From an uncultured Oscillospiraceae bacterium (lineage in GTDB: Bacteria; Bacillota; Clostridia; Oscillospirales; Acutalibacteraceae): DNA of 12,534 nt. Both the position numbers and the translations under genes were made by a program. The notes under the pieces were generated by a model. That model searched no databases, was not told where the DNA came from, and worked only from the letters and a program-made list of their open reading frames with translations. Of the stretch, positions 1-7,853 are shown piece by piece. The stretch spans positions 1-12,534 of the forward strand of contig URPQ01000058.1 of NCBI GenBank assembly GCA_900549755.1, read 5' to 3'. Every line of letters starts with the position of its first letter. Position 1 is the first letter of the stretch.

Positions 1-313
1 AAAACGGTATATCATAGCCGATAATTCCGGTATAGGTGTAAAAGAACATAACTATTGAAAGCATACCGCCGAAAATGCCCGCAACAGCCGCGGGAATATA
101 ATTTCGGGGTTTGTTTTTCATTATAAAGTATTCTATAACCGAATAAATAATGGCAGGGAAGAAGATAAGCTTTAAATGCTCCCATGTGCTTTCGTTTACG
201 GGAAAGAAAAAGCCTATAAAATGATTATCGCCCGTCCAATCGTACACGAAGTGCCACAGTGTTCCCACAGCACCCACTATAATAAATTCAAGCACGGCGT
301 TTAATTTTTTCAT
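1..313 (-). CDS. DUF6512-like small membrane protein, 3' end cut by window edge
   Basis: An open frame reads leftwards from an ATG at 313-311 and runs off the window without a stop, giving 104 residues. The start MKKLNAVLEFIIVGAVGTL has a GGTGAT ribosome site about 7 nt upstream. Hydrophobic stretches lie at about residues 8-24, 53-66 and 80-98, so it is an integral membrane protein. The motif WHFVYDWTGDN followed by FPVNESTWEHLKL matches what I remember of the DUF6512 family, whose function is unknown. It lies 74 bp downstream of the DUF6688-like gene on the same strand and may be the last gene of that unit or have its own promoter; no convincing promoter is seen in the gap. The family call is from memory; the coding call is firmer. 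Confidence 0.75.
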   Translation of the reverse strand, partial: MKKLNAVLEFIIVGAVGTLWHFVYDWTGDNHFIGFFFPVNESTWEHLKLIFFPAIIYSVIEYFIMKNKPRNYIPAAVAGIFGGMLSIVMFFYTYTGIIGYDIPF

Positions 314-387
314 ATAATTATCACCCATAACATATTATGAGGATAATTATGCCGATTATTCCCACAACAAAGAAAGGCTTACTTGTG

Positions 388-1608
388 TTAAATTTCGGGC
401 GGCGCGGAGTGCGGATATTGAGTTGCAATTCGGTTTTCCGGCTTTGTATCAAAAAGGTAAAGAACCAATAAAAAGAGCCATTCAAGCGGTTTCATTATTA
501 TATATACTATGTCGGCAGCAAGCGGTGTTTTAATATGCTTTGCTATCGGGTAGCCCGTTTTATCGTAAAAATTACGAATTGCGCGGTGTAAATGCGGAGC
601 ACGCTCGGATAGCAGCTGTTCAAAAGCGTTTGCAATGCAAAGCTGCCTGTTAACCGTTATTTCGTGACCGTGCCTTTTGCCTGTTCTCAAAGGCTTTACT
701 AATTTTTTGTGCCCCTCGGCTGCTACGGTGCATAGGTAATGACCATCTCTCGGCAGGTTTTCGGGCGCGATTTTCTGCGACATTGTCCAGTCGGCGGTTT
801 CGGTCCAAAGTTTTATTGCGCTGTCGGGTTCCTGACCGAAAAGCAGCATAATTACCGTAAGAACGCCGAGCAGGGGAATAAGCAACAGCAGTGCCAATAC
901 AGGCAGGCTTGATTTATTATGCAAAAAGGCGGAGATACGCGGCATTTTGGTTTGCTCTTCCGCTTTTTCCGCCGTTTTATCGGCAGAAAGCACTTCGCAG
1001 GCTATTACGCGGAAAGAAAGTATAATATAGTTTATAGGAAATAAAAAGAGGAAAAATGACGCGCCGGTAATTTGTACGCACCACAAGACGCAAAGCGCGC
1101 AGCCGATATAAATCGAGGAAATGCAGAGCGCCGAAAAAAGCGGCGGGCGTTTATTCTGCGGAATAAATCTCAGGCAGATATGACCGATAACAGCAACGGA
1201 GAAAAGGACTGCAAGTGTGGGCGTATGCTCGGGCGATATAGGCGAATGTCTTTGATTGTCGTAAAGCTGAACAAACCAATCCTTGAAAAGTATATTTTTT
1301 AAGGGGGCAAATGTAACGGTATAATAAACTCCCGCAGCAATTGAGAGCAATTCCCAAAGGCTCATAAAAGTACTTTTATATGTCAGCCGTTTTTTGTTTG
1401 TGAGCAGTAAAATATTTTCCGCAGTGAGCACAAAAGGCAGAAATACAATTGAAATTACAAGAAAAGCGGAAAGTTCAAAATCATCGCGAGGACCGTAAAT
1501 GAGCTGATAAATAACAGTACAAATTAAGGCGACCGCGCCGCAAAACAGCAAGGTTGTGGAAACAGGATATTTGAGAAAACGGTGCCAAAGCTTTTTGATA
1601 TGGCGCAT
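388..1608 (-). CDS. DUF6688-like polytopic membrane protein
   Basis: A 406-residue protein with about eight hydrophobic segments (roughly residues 16-38, 46-63, 84-100, 131-148, 158-178, 183-201, 233-257 and 364-386). Between the last two lies a soluble stretch (about 260-360) with a charged conserved-looking block, KLVKPLRTGKRHGHEI (302-317), then VNRQLCIANAFEQLL (319-333) and YDKTGYPIAKHI. That block is what I associate with DUF6688, a family of unknown role. The C-terminus is a short charged tail. The start codon at 1608 has a GGGGT ribosome site 8 nt upstream and lies 13 bp after the stop of the lipoprotein gene, so the two are probably co-transcribed. No catalytic motif is recognised and I assign no function. 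An alternative is an unclassified membrane enzyme with a cytosolic insert. Confidence 0.8.
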   Translation of the reverse strand: MRHIKKLWHRFLKYPVSTTLLFCGAVALICTVIYQLIYGPRDDFELSAFLVISIVFLPFVLTAENILLLTNKKRLTYKSTFMSLWELLSIAAGVYYTVTFAPLKNILFKDWFVQLYDNQRHSPISPEHTPTLAVLFSVAVIGHICLRFIPQNKRPPLFSALCISSIYIGCALCVLWCVQITGASFFLFLFPINYIILSFRVIACEVLSADKTAEKAEEQTKMPRISAFLHNKSSLPVLALLLLIPLLGVLTVIMLLFGQEPDSAIKLWTETADWTMSQKIAPENLPRDGHYLCTVAAEGHKKLVKPLRTGKRHGHEITVNRQLCIANAFEQLLSERAPHLHRAIRNFYDKTGYPIAKHIKTPLAADIVYIIMKPLEWLFLLVLYLFDTKPENRIATQYPHSAPPEI

Positions 1609-1621
1609 TACGAATACCCCT

Positions 1622-3115
1622 TTATTTTTCTGTTTTTACTATAAACGAAAAATCTATATATCCGTCACCGGGGACGGTGTAAACATCGCTTAAAGCGGAA
1701 GAGTATGCAACGGTGGTATTTTGGAACAAAAGCGGGATAATGTGCGTGCCGCGAAGTAATTCTGCCTGCACCGAGTCGGGGGTTTTGCCCTTTGCGGAAA
1801 TGCCGAATTTCTCGGCAAATTCCGAAAGGCTTTCGCTGTCGGCACGAATGGGGAACACGGATATCGGTAAATCGCGGTTTTTAAGCTGCGGGGTCAGCTT
1901 TTCGGCGCTGCTTGCGGTCTCGATATTTATAAACGCGCCGAGTTTGTTTTGCCAGTGCCCCACAATATCGGTTATGATAGATTTTATATTGCCGTCATCG
2001 TAAAAATAGAGCTTTATATCCGACGGGAATTTTTTATCGGGCAGATTTTTAAGCTCCGCCGAGTAAAGTGCTTTCGCACCGTCATAATTATAGGAAAGCA
2101 TACCCGCTGAGGTTTTTTCACCCGAAATAACACCCGGGAAAAGGGATGCGGCAGCGGAATAGCCCGGCTTTAAATCGGCTGAATATACCTGCTCGCCTAT
2201 AAGCAAAGCAAGGCTTTTACGCAGATTTTCCGAAAGGGAGTTGTCCATAGTCATAACCCAGCATATATTCTGATAATCGGTTATTTTAAGCCCTGCCGAT
2301 TCAGCGCCTTTTGACAGCGCGGAATCTATAAATGTAATATCCACATTGTTATCCAGCAGCCGCTCATATGGCGTTTTATCCTTAGCGCGGGTTATATAAA
2401 CCGCCGCGTTTTTGGCTTTAAAGGTGCCCTTGTAGTTATCAAAGGAATAAAGCCGTATTCCGAAAGAGTCCTCGCCGTCGTTCCAGCGCCCGAGCCTGTA
2501 GCTGCCGCAGGATATAACGGTATCGAGCGTCAGCCCGTATTTGCCGCCCGATTCATTGAAAAACTTTTCATTGCAGGGCATAGCAACGCTTGTGGTAAGG
2601 CTTTCTTCAAAGCCAGGGTCATCGTATGCCAGCTCAATTACAACCGTGTGCTCGTCGGGAGCGGATATGCCGAGGGTATCGGCGCTTTTTTTGCCTTTAT
2701 AAATATCCTGCGCGTTTTTTACGGCGAAAAGCCGCGAGGCATAGGGTGCGGCGGTTACGGGGGTTACCGCGCGGCGCAGCCCGAAAACAAAATCGGCTGC
2801 GGTAAGCGGCTCTTTATTGCTCCATACGGCGTTTTCGCGCAGCTTAAAGGTGTATTTAAGCCCGTTTTTTTCAAAGCTTTTCGCCGCGCCGCAAACAACG
2901 GCGCCGCTTGAATTTTTTCTGAGCAGCCCCTCGTAAATATTTTTAACGATTGACAGCTCCGAATCGGTTGAGGCGGTTTGCGCGTCAAGCGTAAAGGGGC
3001 GCTCGGGCAGTTCGTAATAAATAATTGCGTTTTGGTAGCTATCTTTGCAGCCGACCGATGTTATAAGTAAAGCAAGCGCCGAAAACAGCGCGAAAAATTT
3101 AAAACAGCATTTCAT
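1622..3115 (-). CDS. Peptide-type ABC transporter substrate-binding lipoprotein (SBP_bac_5 family)
   Basis: A 497-residue exported lipoprotein. The N-terminus has a hydrophobic signal (residues 5-21) ending in a lipobox-like TSVGC with the acylated cysteine at 23. Family 5 binding-protein signatures follow: NIYEGLL at 59-65 and YTFKLRENAVWSNKEPLTA at 88-106, then ADFVFGLRR, the arrangement seen in OppA/DppA proteins. Length is slightly short of the usual 520-550. Such proteins sit outside the membrane and bind oligopeptides or similar ligands for an ABC importer. No permease or ATPase gene is visible nearby, and the next genes are unknown membrane proteins, so the substrate and transporter are not known. 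The start at 3115 has an AGAGG ribosome site (3129-3125) 9 nt upstream and a promoter at 3147-3175. It is divergent from the hydrogenase operon. Confidence 0.9.
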   Translation of the reverse strand: MKCCFKFFALFSALALLITSVGCKDSYQNAIIYYELPERPFTLDAQTASTDSELSIVKNIYEGLLRKNSSGAVVCGAAKSFEKNGLKYTFKLRENAVWSNKEPLTAADFVFGLRRAVTPVTAAPYASRLFAVKNAQDIYKGKKSADTLGISAPDEHTVVIELAYDDPGFEESLTTSVAMPCNEKFFNESGGKYGLTLDTVISCGSYRLGRWNDGEDSFGIRLYSFDNYKGTFKAKNAAVYITRAKDKTPYERLLDNNVDITFIDSALSKGAESAGLKITDYQNICWVMTMDNSLSENLRKSLALLIGEQVYSADLKPGYSAAASLFPGVISGEKTSAGMLSYNYDGAKALYSAELKNLPDKKFPSDIKLYFYDDGNIKSIITDIVGHWQNKLGAFINIETASSAEKLTPQLKNRDLPISVFPIRADSESLSEFAEKFGISAKGKTPDSVQAELLRGTHIIPLLFQNTTVAYSSALSDVYTVPGDGYIDFSFIVKTEK

Positions 3116-3146
3116 TTAGGTAAACCTCTGAATATTTTCTATGGGT

Positions 3147-3175
3147 ATTTTACCACAAAAAAAGCTTATTTGCAA
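3147..3175 (-). promoter_or_regulatory. Sigma-A promoter of the lipoprotein gene
   Basis: On the minus strand TTGCAA (3175-3170) is followed after 17 bp by TAAAAT (3152-3147). A TGG just before the -10 makes it an extended -10 promoter. It lies 31 bp upstream of the lipoprotein start and reads away from the hydrogenase operon. The -35 matches consensus at 4 of 6 positions. Confidence 0.7.
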
Positions 3176-3226
3176 TAACAACAAAAAACGGACAAAAAAA
3201 TTTGTTAAAAAATTGTCGAAAGGGGC

Positions 3227-3255
3227 TTTTCAAATGAAAAAATATATGTTATACT
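3227..3255 (+). promoter_or_regulatory. Probable promoter of the hydrogenase operon
   Basis: TTTTCA (3227-3232) and TATACT (3250-3255) are 17 bp apart, giving a 5' leader of about 60 nt before the hydC start. The -10 is good (5 of 6), the -35 weaker (4 of 6), which would fit an activated or regulated promoter. The region is very AT-rich, so other -10-like boxes exist and the choice is not certain. Confidence 0.5.
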
Positions 3256-3271
3256 ACATAAGTATATGTAG

Positions 3272-3300
3272 ATTCATATATATGAATTGTGCATACAATT
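3272..3300. promoter_or_regulatory. Two overlapping inverted repeats in the hydrogenase leader, possible operator
   Basis: ATTCATATATATGAAT (3272-3287) is a perfect 16-bp palindrome. It overlaps AATTGT-GCAT-ACAATT (3285-3300), an inverted repeat with 6-bp arms. Both lie between the proposed -10 and the ribosome site of hydC, where a bound repressor would block transcription. No named regulator is recognised from the sequence. AT-rich DNA gives palindromes by chance, so this is only a candidate. Confidence 0.35.
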
Positions 3301-3321
3301 ATTCGAAGGAGGATTCGTTTA

Positions 3322-3825
3322 ATGCAAAAAAAGATCAGTAAACTTCCCTTTAAGGGAACAGCTGAACAGGAAAAAAAGCTGCGCGAAATAATTGACGCCA
3401 ATAAGCACGATAAAAGTCTTTTGATGGCAGTTATGCAGCAGGCGCAGGACGTTTACGGCTACCTGCCTATGGAGGTTCAGGAAATGATAGCCGAGGGAAT
3501 GGACGTGCCGCTTGAAAAGGTTTACGGTGTTTCCACATTTTACGCGCAGTTTTCGCTGTCGCCTAAGGGTGAGTACAACATATCCGTATGTCTTGGCACC
3601 GCGTGCTATGTTAAGGGCTCTGGGGATATTTTCAACAAGCTGAGCGAAAGACTCGGAATCGGTGCGGACGAATGTACCGAGGACGGCAGATTTTCGCTTA
3701 CCGCTTGCCGCTGTATAGGCGCTTGCGGCTTGGCGCCGGTGCTTACTGTTAATGATGAGGTTTACGGCAGACTGACCGTAGATGATGTTGACGGCATACT
3801 TGAAAAATACGGCTTCGGTAAATAA
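3322..3825 (+). CDS. hydC: NADH-dependent [FeFe] hydrogenase subunit C (NuoE-like 2Fe-2S protein)
   Basis: A 167-residue thioredoxin-fold ferredoxin of the NuoE/24-kDa family. The helical N-terminal part carries QQAQDVYGYLP and EKVYGVSTFYAQF, typical of NuoE. The 2Fe-2S ligands are C90 and C95 (CLGTAC) and C131 and C135 (CIGAC). In HydABC complexes this subunit sits next to HydB and passes or stores electrons between the flavin site and the iron-sulfur chain. I start at ATG 3322, not at the in-frame ATG 33 bp upstream, because AAGGAGG (3306-3312) sits 9 nt before 3322 and would fall inside the longer version. It is the first gene of the operon. Its partners hydB and hydA lie about 4 kb downstream, separated by the putative sensory module. 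Confidence 0.95.
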   Translation: MQKKISKLPFKGTAEQEKKLREIIDANKHDKSLLMAVMQQAQDVYGYLPMEVQEMIAEGMDVPLEKVYGVSTFYAQFSLSPKGEYNISVCLGTACYVKGSGDIFNKLSERLGIGADECTEDGRFSLTACRCIGACGLAPVLTVNDEVYGRLTVDDVDGILEKYGFGK

Positions 3826-3847
3826 ATCCCGAAAGGATACTCCGCAT

Positions 3848-4204
3848 ATGAAGATCGGTACTATAAAAGATTTGCTGGGCGCACAGGTCATCTGCTGCGA
3901 GGAGGGGCTTTCACGCCACGTTTATTCCGCCTGCGGCAGCGATATGATGAGCGATGTGCTGGCATATGTAAAGGATCAGGCGGTGCTGCTTACGGGGCTT
4001 GTTAATTTACAGGTTGTAAGAACCGCCGAAATGATGGATATGAACTGCATAGTGTTTGTGCGCTCCAAAATGCCCACTGCCGAAATGATTGAGCTGGCTA
4101 AGGATTGCGGTATGGTAATTCTTGCTACCGATAAAAGAATGTACGAGGCTTGCGGTATTCTTTACAGCAACGGTCTTGTAGGGAACAGGGTTAAAAATGC
4201 CTGA
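3848..4204 (+). CDS. DRTGG-domain protein (first copy)
   Basis: A 118-residue soluble protein that looks like a free-standing DRTGG domain, a small fold often attached to CBS domains or phosphotransacetylase, with unclear function. Visible features are the N-terminal KIGTIKDLLGAQVI, the central GSDMMSDVLAYVK, and LLTGLVNLQVVRTAEMMD. The start at 3848 has AAAGGA (3832-3837) 10 nt upstream; a longer in-frame extension to 3782 would overlap the end of hydC and lacks a ribosome site. The gene ends in an 8-bp overlap with the next gene in another frame, indicating translational coupling. A second copy of the domain occurs at 5895. Its place next to an RsbW-like ATPase suggests a signalling partner role, which is inference. 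Confidence 0.85.
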   Translation: MKIGTIKDLLGAQVICCEEGLSRHVYSACGSDMMSDVLAYVKDQAVLLTGLVNLQVVRTAEMMDMNCIVFVRSKMPTAEMIELAKDCGMVILATDKRMYEACGILYSNGLVGNRVKNA

Positions 4205-4619
4205 GGCTTTGAAATTCCACTTTGACGTTGACGGTGAGGATTTTACATCGGCAGGTAAGGCCTCGGTTCAGGTCAAGAAGAATTTAAGGCAATTAGGGCT
4301 GCCGCCCGAAATAATACGCAGGGTCTCCATTGCAATGTACGAGGGCGAAATAAATATGGTAATTCACGCGGGCGGCGGCGAAGCCGACGTTACCGTGAGT
4401 GAGGACTGTATTGAAATATTCCTGCATGACAAAGGACCGGGAATTAAGGATATTGAGCGGGCTATGCAGGAGGGGTACTCCACAGCGTCCGACCAGATAC
4501 GTTCCTTAGGTTTCGGCGCGGGAATGGGGCTGCCCAATATGAAACGCTATACCGACAGTATGGAGATAAACTCCACGGTGGGCGTGGGTACGGACATTAC
4601 AATGAAGGTTATGCTTTGA
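4197..4619 (+). CDS. RsbW-like ATP-binding protein (anti-sigma/serine kinase type HATPase)
   Basis: A 140-residue single-domain GHKL ATPase. The N box is seen as SIAMYEGEINMVIHA (44-58, with E49 and N53), the G1 box as DKGPGI (78-83) and the G2 box as GFGAGMGLPNM (105-115). This layout matches the RsbW/SpoIIAB group of anti-sigma factors that phosphorylate an antagonist protein on serine. There is no membrane segment, sensor domain or phospho-accepting histidine domain. No sigma factor and no recognisable STAS antagonist is encoded in the window, so the substrate is unknown; the adjacent DRTGG proteins are the obvious candidates. Its ATG lies inside the end of the preceding gene, and a CAGGG ribosome site (4186-4190) is 6 nt upstream. 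It precedes the putative sensory hydrogenase by 25 bp. Confidence 0.88.
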   Translation: MPEALKFHFDVDGEDFTSAGKASVQVKKNLRQLGLPPEIIRRVSIAMYEGEINMVIHAGGGEADVTVSEDCIEIFLHDKGPGIKDIERAMQEGYSTASDQIRSLGFGAGMGLPNMKRYTDSMEINSTVGVGTDITMKVML

Positions 4620-4644
4620 AAAAATATTTTCGGCAGGTGCTCAA

Positions 4645-5898
4645 ATGAACAGATATGAACATTCGGTTTACCTTGACGAAAAAAAGTGCAGCGGCTGCAC
4701 CGCGTGCTTAAAGCACTGCCCCACAGAGGCAATAAGAATACGCGGCGGTCACGCCTCAATTGACCCCGACCGCTGTATAGACTGCGGCGAATGTATAAGG
4801 GTATGCCCGCATAACGCGAAAAAGGCGGTTTGCGAAAAGCTTTCGGCAATGGATAAATTCAAGTGGAAAATCGCCTTGCCCGCGCCCTCGCTATACGGTC
4901 AGTTCGATAATTTAGAGGACGTTGACTATGTGCTTGACGGTCTTATAAAAATCGGGTTTGACGATGTGTTTGAGGTTTCCGCCGCGGCGGAACTCGTCAG
5001 CGCGTACACAAGGCTTTACCTTAAAACCGAGGGGGTTAAAAAACCCGCTATAAGCTCGGCGTGCCCCGTGGTAATAAGGCTTATAGGTTTGCGCTTTCCG
5101 TCCCTTACCGATAATATTATACATATGCTGCCGCCAATGGAAGTTGCGGCAATGCTTGCCCGCAAAAAGGCAAAGCGGGAGCACCCCGAGCTATCGGATG
5201 AGGAGATAGGTGTTTGCTTTATTTCACCCTGCCCCGCAAAGGTAAGCTATGTAAAAAACGGGTTTGCAGGCTATAAAAGTCAGGTTGATACGGTGGTTTC
5301 GATTAACGATATTTACTTTCAGCTTATAGCCAAAATGCAGCCGAAGGCGGATATAAAGTCGCTTTCAAACTCGGGTATGATTGGCATTGGCTGGGCAAGC
5401 ACGGGGGGAGAGGCTACCGCAATATTCAACGAAAGCTACTTAGCGGCGGACGGAATTGAAAACGTGATACGGGTGCTTGATCAGGTGGAAAACGGCAATA
5501 TACCGCCGCTTGAATTTATTGAGCTTAACGCGTGTTCGGGCGGCTGCGTAGGCGGGGTTATGACAATGCAAAACCCGTTTATAGCAAAAGCACGGCTGCA
5601 GACGTTAAGAAGATATTTGCCAGTTTCGCAAAACTTTCTTTCAAAGGAAGAAAGCTATATTCCCGAAAGCTACATTTTCAACGAAATACCTACCTATCAC
5701 CCAATTTCCAGACTCAGCGACAGTATGGCTGAATCAATGCGGATGATGGCGGATATTCAAAAGCTGCGCGATACCTTACCCGGCATTGACTGCGGCGCGT
5801 GCGGAGCGCCTAACTGCCGCGCGTTTGCAGAGGACACGGTAAGAAATAAATCCTGCGGGGCAAAATGTCCCTTATATAAGGAGGGCGACGGTAAATGA
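4645..5898 (+). CDS. Putative sensory [FeFe] hydrogenase (group C/D-like, HydS-type)
   Basis: A 417-residue soluble iron-sulfur protein. Two ferredoxin-type 4Fe-4S motifs lie at the N-terminus (C15/18/21/25 and C44/47/50/54). The hydrogenase large-subunit fold follows with SSACP (137-141), PCPAK (195-199) and ELNACSGGC (293-301). The likely H-cluster ligands are therefore C140, C196, C297 and C301. The C-terminus has a further Fe-S domain (C383, C386, C391, C408; Cx2Cx4Cx16C). The proton-relay cysteine of catalytic enzymes is alanine here (A139), as described for sensory HydS proteins. No PAS domain is present, which fits group D rather than group C. Small-subunit residues downstream of L3 are reduced. 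A role in sensing H2 or redox state and passing it to the flanking ATPases is inferred. The start has AGGTG 5 nt upstream; the stop overlaps the next ATG (ATGA). Confidence 0.85.
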   Translation: MNRYEHSVYLDEKKCSGCTACLKHCPTEAIRIRGGHASIDPDRCIDCGECIRVCPHNAKKAVCEKLSAMDKFKWKIALPAPSLYGQFDNLEDVDYVLDGLIKIGFDDVFEVSAAAELVSAYTRLYLKTEGVKKPAISSACPVVIRLIGLRFPSLTDNIIHMLPPMEVAAMLARKKAKREHPELSDEEIGVCFISPCPAKVSYVKNGFAGYKSQVDTVVSINDIYFQLIAKMQPKADIKSLSNSGMIGIGWASTGGEATAIFNESYLAADGIENVIRVLDQVENGNIPPLEFIELNACSGGCVGGVMTMQNPFIAKARLQTLRRYLPVSQNFLSKEESYIPESYIFNEIPTYHPISRLSDSMAESMRMMADIQKLRDTLPGIDCGACGAPNCRAFAEDTVRNKSCGAKCPLYKEGDGK

Positions 5899-6218
5899 CG
5901 GTAGAAGACCTTTTGAAAAACGGTTTCGGCGCGGTTGCAACCCCCGAAACGGACAGAGAAATAACCGGCGTTTATATAGGCGACCTTTTAAGCTGGGTAA
6001 TGGGCAGGGCACAATCGGGCGACGCGTGGATAACCATAATGTCCAACGCCAATATTGTGGCGGTAGCAGCCCTTGCGGACACTGCCTGCATAATAGCGGC
6101 GGAGAGCGTGGAAATACCCGCGGACGTTCGCAAAACAGCGGAGGAAAAGGGCGTTAATATACTGTCATTTTTGGGTTCTGCTTATGATGCCGCGGTAACG
6201 CTTCACTCGCTTTTATGA
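5895..6218 (+). CDS. DRTGG-domain protein (second copy)
   Basis: A 107-residue soluble protein, again a lone DRTGG-like domain: ITGVYIGDLLSWVMGRA, then WITIMSNANIVAVAALAD and a C-terminal AEEKGVNILSF. It resembles the first DRTGG protein in length and order of elements (signal region, G-D-L/M motif, then a TIMSNANIVAVA strand in place of LLTGLVNLQVVR), but the sequences have clearly diverged, so these are old paralogues and not a recent duplication. The start overlaps the stop of the putative sensory hydrogenase gene (ATGA), and AAGGAGG (5878-5884), inside that upstream gene, lies 10 nt before it. Function unknown; it may form a homo- or heterodimer that binds a nucleotide or serves as the target of one of the ATPases. 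Confidence 0.8.
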   Translation: MTVEDLLKNGFGAVATPETDREITGVYIGDLLSWVMGRAQSGDAWITIMSNANIVAVAALADTACIIAAESVEIPADVRKTAEEKGVNILSFLGSAYDAAVTLHSLL

Positions 6219-6924
6219 GGTATTATTACGATCTGCACATTCATTCCTGCTTATCCCCCTGTGGGGATAATGATATGACGCCCGACAGCATTGCGGGAAT
6301 GGGGGAGCTGAACGGACTCGATATTATGGCGCTTACCGACCATAATACCCTAAAAAACTGCCCTGCGTTTTTCAAAGCGGCTTACAGGCACGGAATAATT
6401 CCCGTGGCGGGAACAGAGCTTACAACGGCAGAGGATATTCACGCGGTATGTCTGTTCGCCACACTTTCGGGCGCTATGGAATTTGAAAAGGTGCTTGAAG
6501 AAAGAAGAATAAAAATCAAAAACCGCCCCGATATTTTCGGGGAACAGCGTATTATCGATGAAAACGATAATATCACGGGTTATGACGATTATCTGCTTAT
6601 AAACGCTACTTCTTTTTCGCTTGAAGAAGTGCCGCAGGCGGTGGAAAAATACGGCGGCGTGTGCTTTCCGGCACATATCGACAGGCAGTCAAACGGCTTG
6701 CTTGCAGTGCTGGGCTTTTTCCCCGAAAAACCGTACTTTCCTTTTGCGGAGGTAAACGACGGGGAAAAGGCAGCGGAATATGCCGAGAAATACGGCAAAA
6801 AAATTATAACAAGCTCCGACGCTCACTATTTATGGAATATAAATGAGCGCGGCGCTTACATAGAGCTTGGCTGCGGCAGGGAAAACGCCGCACAGGCGCT
6901 TATAAACTATTTGCGGGGTGCGGT

Positions 6925-6928
<4 letters not shown>
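6215..6928 (+). CDS. PHP-domain metal-dependent phosphoesterase
   Basis: A 237-residue soluble PHP protein. The expected metal-binding residues are present in order: H8 and H10 (DLHIHS), D42 and H43 (LTDHN), E68 (AGTEL), probably H76, H154 (FPAHIDR), and D202 and H204 (SSDAHY). An intact trinuclear-type site suggests an active enzyme, in contrast to the degenerate PHP domains of some polymerases. Characterised relatives hydrolyse phosphate esters such as histidinol phosphate, 3',5'-nucleoside bisphosphates or short oligonucleotides; the substrate here cannot be read from the sequence. The start overlaps the previous stop (ATGA) and the preceding bases contain no ribosome site, so translation should depend on coupling. 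In this context it could remove or degrade a signal made by the module, which is inference. Confidence 0.9.
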
Positions 6929-7835
<907 letters not shown>

Positions 7836-7853
7836 TAATTTGGAGGTAAAAAA

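Noticed and set aside
2648..2988. Overlapping open frames on both strands within the lipoprotein gene
   Set aside because: They lie inside a well-supported gene and their compositions reflect its GC-rich codons in other frames.
3202..3219. Full Rex operator upstream of the hydrogenase promoter
   Set aside because: Only the first half site matches; the second half agrees at 4 of 7 positions, so I list it as a hint and not as a feature.
3289..3321. Longer start for hydC at 3289 (11 extra residues)
   Set aside because: The strong AAGGAGG at 3306-3312 points to 3322, and the extra residues (basic, MHTIIRRRIRL) look like translated leader containing the inverted repeat.
3141..3341. Plus-strand open frame of 66 codons before hydC
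   Set aside because: It covers the promoter region, overlaps the hydC start out of frame, has Lys/Asn/Tyr-rich composition from AT-rich DNA and no ribosome site.
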